Assembly (NCBI GenBank): GCA_004292705.1
Contig: RDXA01000337.1
Location: 1 to 25,789 of the forward strand
Source: Sphingomonadales bacterium
GTDB lineage: Bacteria; Pseudomonadota; Alphaproteobacteria; Sphingomonadales; Sphingomonadaceae
Length of the DNA: 25,789 nucleotides
Direction: 5' to 3'
This document shows, in pieces, positions 23,773 to 25,789 of the stretch. How positions within the stretch are numbered: the stretch's first letter is position 1; every line of letters begins with the position of its first letter. Position numbers and translations under genes: made by a program. The notes beneath the pieces were generated by a model. That model worked only from the letters and a program-made list of their open reading frames with translations, ran no database searches and was not told the DNA's origin.

Positions 23773-24072
23773 ATGATTGCCTATTTGTCGGCCACGATGA
23801 CGCGGCGCTTCCTTGCCTTTCTGGCCTTGCTTACCGGCCTTGTCGCCTTGGGCGGCCCGGCGCAGGCGTCGCTGGCCGAAGCCTTGGCCTGCGGATCGAG
23901 CATTGCTGCCGCCGCCGGAGACGAAGCTGCGGGCGCAGAGCATGTGGCGGTGCAGCCCGTGCCTGCAAACGTGCAGGAAAGCCGCGAGATCGAGGCGCCG
24001 GTCAGCCGTCCGGCCGCGCCCGAAGCGCTGCGCCTGCCGGTGCTCATGGGGATTGAACGCGCCTACGAATAA
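23773..24072 (+). CDS. Small exported protein upstream of secA, unknown function
   Basis: A 99-residue ORF; the ATG at 23773 has AGGTGGA about 10 bases upstream, and an ATG at 23797 (91 residues) is the alternative. A signal peptide follows (RRFLAFLALLTGLVALGG, with likely cleavage at AQA-S, residues 32/33). The mature part is Ala/Glu-rich and Pro-containing, with one Cys, and ends with a distinctive LRLPVLMGIERAYE tail. I do not recognise a family. Its place 126 bases before secA on the same strand recalls SecM of gammaproteobacteria, an exported arrest peptide that regulates secA. No SecM motif is present, so that link is only positional. Upstream, argJ diverges. Codon composition resembles the neighbours, which supports it being a real gene. 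Confidence 0.72.
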   Translation: MIAYLSATMTRRFLAFLALLTGLVALGGPAQASLAEALACGSSIAAAAGDEAAGAEHVAVQPVPANVQESREIEAPVSRPAAPEALRLPVLMGIERAYE

Positions 24073-24104
24073 GCGGCGTACGACCTGTTTCCCCGTGCCT
24101 TTTC

Positions 24105-24134
24105 GCGCGCCGAGCCCTGATGAAGGCTGCGCGC
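24105..24134 (+). promoter_or_regulatory. Hairpin in the leader between the small ORF and secA
   Basis: GCGCGC (24105-24110) pairs with GCGCGC (24129-24134) and AGCC (24113-24116) with GGCT (24125-24128), around an 8-base loop with a 2-base bulge: 10 bp in all. It lies 32 bases after the small ORF stop and 64 before the secA start, and has no T run after it. It could be an attenuator-like or processing element. Confidence 0.45.
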
Positions 24135-24198
24135 CATTCCCACAACAGATCACGTGCCCAGCCTCGCCGGGTCGTTGCCGAATCAAAGGTTTATTCCC

Positions 24199-25789
24199 AT
24201 GTTCAATACCATCGTCAAATCTGTGTTCGGTTCCTCCAACGACCGCTACATCAAGGCTGCGCGCAAGATCGTCTCGCAGATCAACGCGTTCGAGCCGCAG
24301 ATCCAGGCCCTCTCCGACGAAGAATTGCAGGGTCAGACCGCCAAGCTGCGTGGCCTGATCGATAGCGGTGCAAGCCTCGACGATATTCTGCCCGAAGCCT
24401 TCGCCACCGTGCGCGAGGCTTCGGTGCGGGTCTTCGGGATGCGGCATTTCGATGTGCAGCTGATCGGGGGCCTCGTGCTCCACCGCGGCGAGATTGCCGA
24501 GATGCGCACCGGCGAGGGCAAGACGCTGATGGCAACGCTCGCGGTCTATCTCAACGCGCTCGAAGGCAAGGGCGTCCACGTCGTGACCGTGAACGATTAC
24601 CTCGCCCGGCGCGATGCGGCGGAGATGGGCAAGCTGTACAATTGGCTCGGCCTGACAGTCGGCGTGATCGTCCCCGGCATGCCGGAGGAATACAAGCGCG
24701 ACGCCTACAACGCCGACATCACCTATGGCACCAACAACGAATTCGGCTTTGATTACCTGCGCGACAACATGAAGCACTCGCGCGGCGAGATGGCGCAGCG
24801 ACCGTTCAATTTCGCGATTGTGGACGAAGTGGACTCGATCCTGATCGACGAAGCGCGCACCCCGTTGATCATCTCTGGCCCGACCGAGGACAAGTCCGAG
24901 CTTTACGTGGCGCTCGATCAGGTCGCGCGCGAGATCCCGGTGGAATGGCTCGACATCGATGAAAAGGTGAAGCGCGTCCAGCTGAGCGAAGAAGGGCTGG
25001 AAGAGGTCGAGAAGCTGTTGATCGAAAAGGGGCTGCTGGCCACCACCAACCTCTACGACGTCGAAAACACCCAGGTCGTCCATCATCTGGATCAGGCGCT
25101 GGTCGCCAATTTCGCCCGCAAGCGCGACACCGATTACATCGTCAAGGACGGCAAGATCATCATCATCGATGAATTCACCGGCCGCATGATGGATGGCCGC
25201 CGCTGGTCGAACGGGCTGCATCAGGCGGTCGAGGCCAAGGAAGGTGTGCGGATCGAGCCGGAGAACCAGACGCTCGCCTCGATCACGTTCCAGAACTATT
25301 TCCGCATGTATCCCAAGCTGTCCGGCATGACCGGGACCGCGGCGACCGAAGCGGCGGAATTCTGGGATATCTACAAGGTCGGCGTGGTCGAGATCCCGAC
25401 CAACCTGCCGGTCGCGCGGATCGACGAGGAAGACGAGTTTTACAAGAATACCGCCGACAAGTTCGGTGCCATCGCCAAGGCGATCAAGCAGAAGCAGGAA
25501 ATCGGCCAGCCGGTGCTGGTCGGCACGGTCTCGATCGAGAAGTCGGAGCTGCTGAGCGATTACCTCGACAAGGAGGGTGTGACGCACTCGGTGCTCAATG
25601 CCCGCTTCCACGAACAGGAAGCGCGGATCGTGGCGCAGGCGGGCCGCTTTGGCGCCGTGACGATTGCGACCAACATGGCCGGTCGCGGCACCGACATCCA
25701 GCTCGGCGGCAATATCGAATACCGCATTCTCGACGAACTCGGCGACATGCCCGAAGGCCCGGAGCGCGATCAGGCCGTCGCCCGGATCA
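24199..25789 (+). CDS. secA: Preprotein translocase ATPase SecA (3' end missing)
   Basis: The frame stays open to the right edge, giving the first 530 residues of about 900. The N-terminus (MFNTIVKSVFGSSNDRYIKA), the AFATVREASVRVFGMRHFDV block, Walker A MRTGEGKTLMA, VTVNDYLARRDA, YGTNNEFGFDYLRDNM, the DEAD-type Walker B IVDEVDSILIDEARTPLIIS, the preprotein-crosslinking domain, the second-motor LSGMTGTAATEA and TIATNMAGRGTDIQLGGN are all present in SecA order. SecA uses ATP to push unfolded preproteins through SecYEG. AAAGG precedes the ATG at 24199 by about 9 bases. The C-terminal helical domain and any zinc-binding SecB tail lie outside the window. Confidence 0.98.
   Translation, partial: MFNTIVKSVFGSSNDRYIKAARKIVSQINAFEPQIQALSDEELQGQTAKLRGLIDSGASLDDILPEAFATVREASVRVFGMRHFDVQLIGGLVLHRGEIAEMRTGEGKTLMATLAVYLNALEGKGVHVVTVNDYLARRDAAEMGKLYNWLGLTVGVIVPGMPEEYKRDAYNADITYGTNNEFGFDYLRDNMKHSRGEMAQRPFNFAIVDEVDSILIDEARTPLIISGPTEDKSELYVALDQVAREIPVEWLDIDEKVKRVQLSEEGLEEVEKLLIEKGLLATTNLYDVENTQVVHHLDQALVANFARKRDTDYIVKDGKIIIIDEFTGRMMDGRRWSNGLHQAVEAKEGVRIEPENQTLASITFQNYFRMYPKLSGMTGTAATEAAEFWDIYKVGVVEIPTNLPVARIDEEDEFYKNTADKFGAIAKAIKQKQEIGQPVLVGTVSIEKSELLSDYLDKEGVTHSVLNARFHEQEARIVAQAGRFGAVTIATNMAGRGTDIQLGGNIEYRILDELGDMPEGPERDQAVARI

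Noticed and set aside
24113..24135. CTGATGA followed by a stem, resembling a hammerhead ribozyme core
   Set aside because: The second conserved GAAA and the required third stem are not present in the right places; the bases are simply the loop of a hairpin.
23653..25611. 652-codon minus-strand frame spanning argJ, the small ORF and secA
   Set aside because: It crosses three supported genes, including intergenic DNA, and its His/Asp/Leu-rich composition is typical of antisense to high-GC coding DNA.

Overview
The window looks like an ordinary chromosomal segment of an alphaproteobacterium of the order Sphingomonadales, most likely Erythrobacteraceae (Erythrobacter/Porphyrobacter type). The reasons are high GC throughout (by eye in the 60s of percent), the xerD-accA neighbourhood, an alphaproteobacterial AddA/AddB pair, and above all a DivL-type cell-cycle pseudokinase, a protein known only from Alphaproteobacteria. 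I see no insertion sequence, prophage, CRISPR array, integrase-attachment structure or compositional island. Genus-level assignment is inference.

Layout: 1-3.35 kb holds the 3' part of xerD, accA and a lipoprotein M48 metalloprotease with a LysM-like tail, closed by a bidirectional terminator. 3.45-3.93 kb holds two small Flp/Tad pilin genes on the minus strand. 4.0-4.6 kb holds mutT and a tRNA-Arg(ACG). 4.67-5.9 kb holds a minimal zincin metalloprotease diverging from folE (GTP cyclohydrolase I). 6.0-8.3 kb holds an unknown secreted protein, a cytochrome c' lipoprotein paired with a cytochrome b561, and a convergent peroxiredoxin. 8.4-9.9 kb holds ahcY behind an AT-rich palindrome that is a good operator candidate.

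10.0-21.5 kb is one tightly coupled plus-strand cluster: divL - tsaE - amgK - murU - addB - addA, then trxA after a short gap. Every junction from divL to addA overlaps by 1 to 8 bases. It joins cell-cycle signalling, tRNA t6A modification, cell-wall sugar recycling, double-strand-break repair and redox control. On the minus strand argJ and an inositol-monophosphatase-family gene overlap by 4 bases. The window ends with a small exported protein of unknown function just upstream of secA, which runs off the right edge.

Most interesting points: the kinase at 10034-12394 has tyrosine at the phospho-acceptor histidine position (the DivL hallmark); the small secreted ORF plus hairpin in front of secA resembles the SecM-secA arrangement; and the palindrome before ahcY fits a methionine-cycle operator. 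No wholly new multi-gene system is evident. All functional calls rest on reading motifs by eye; no database search was run.
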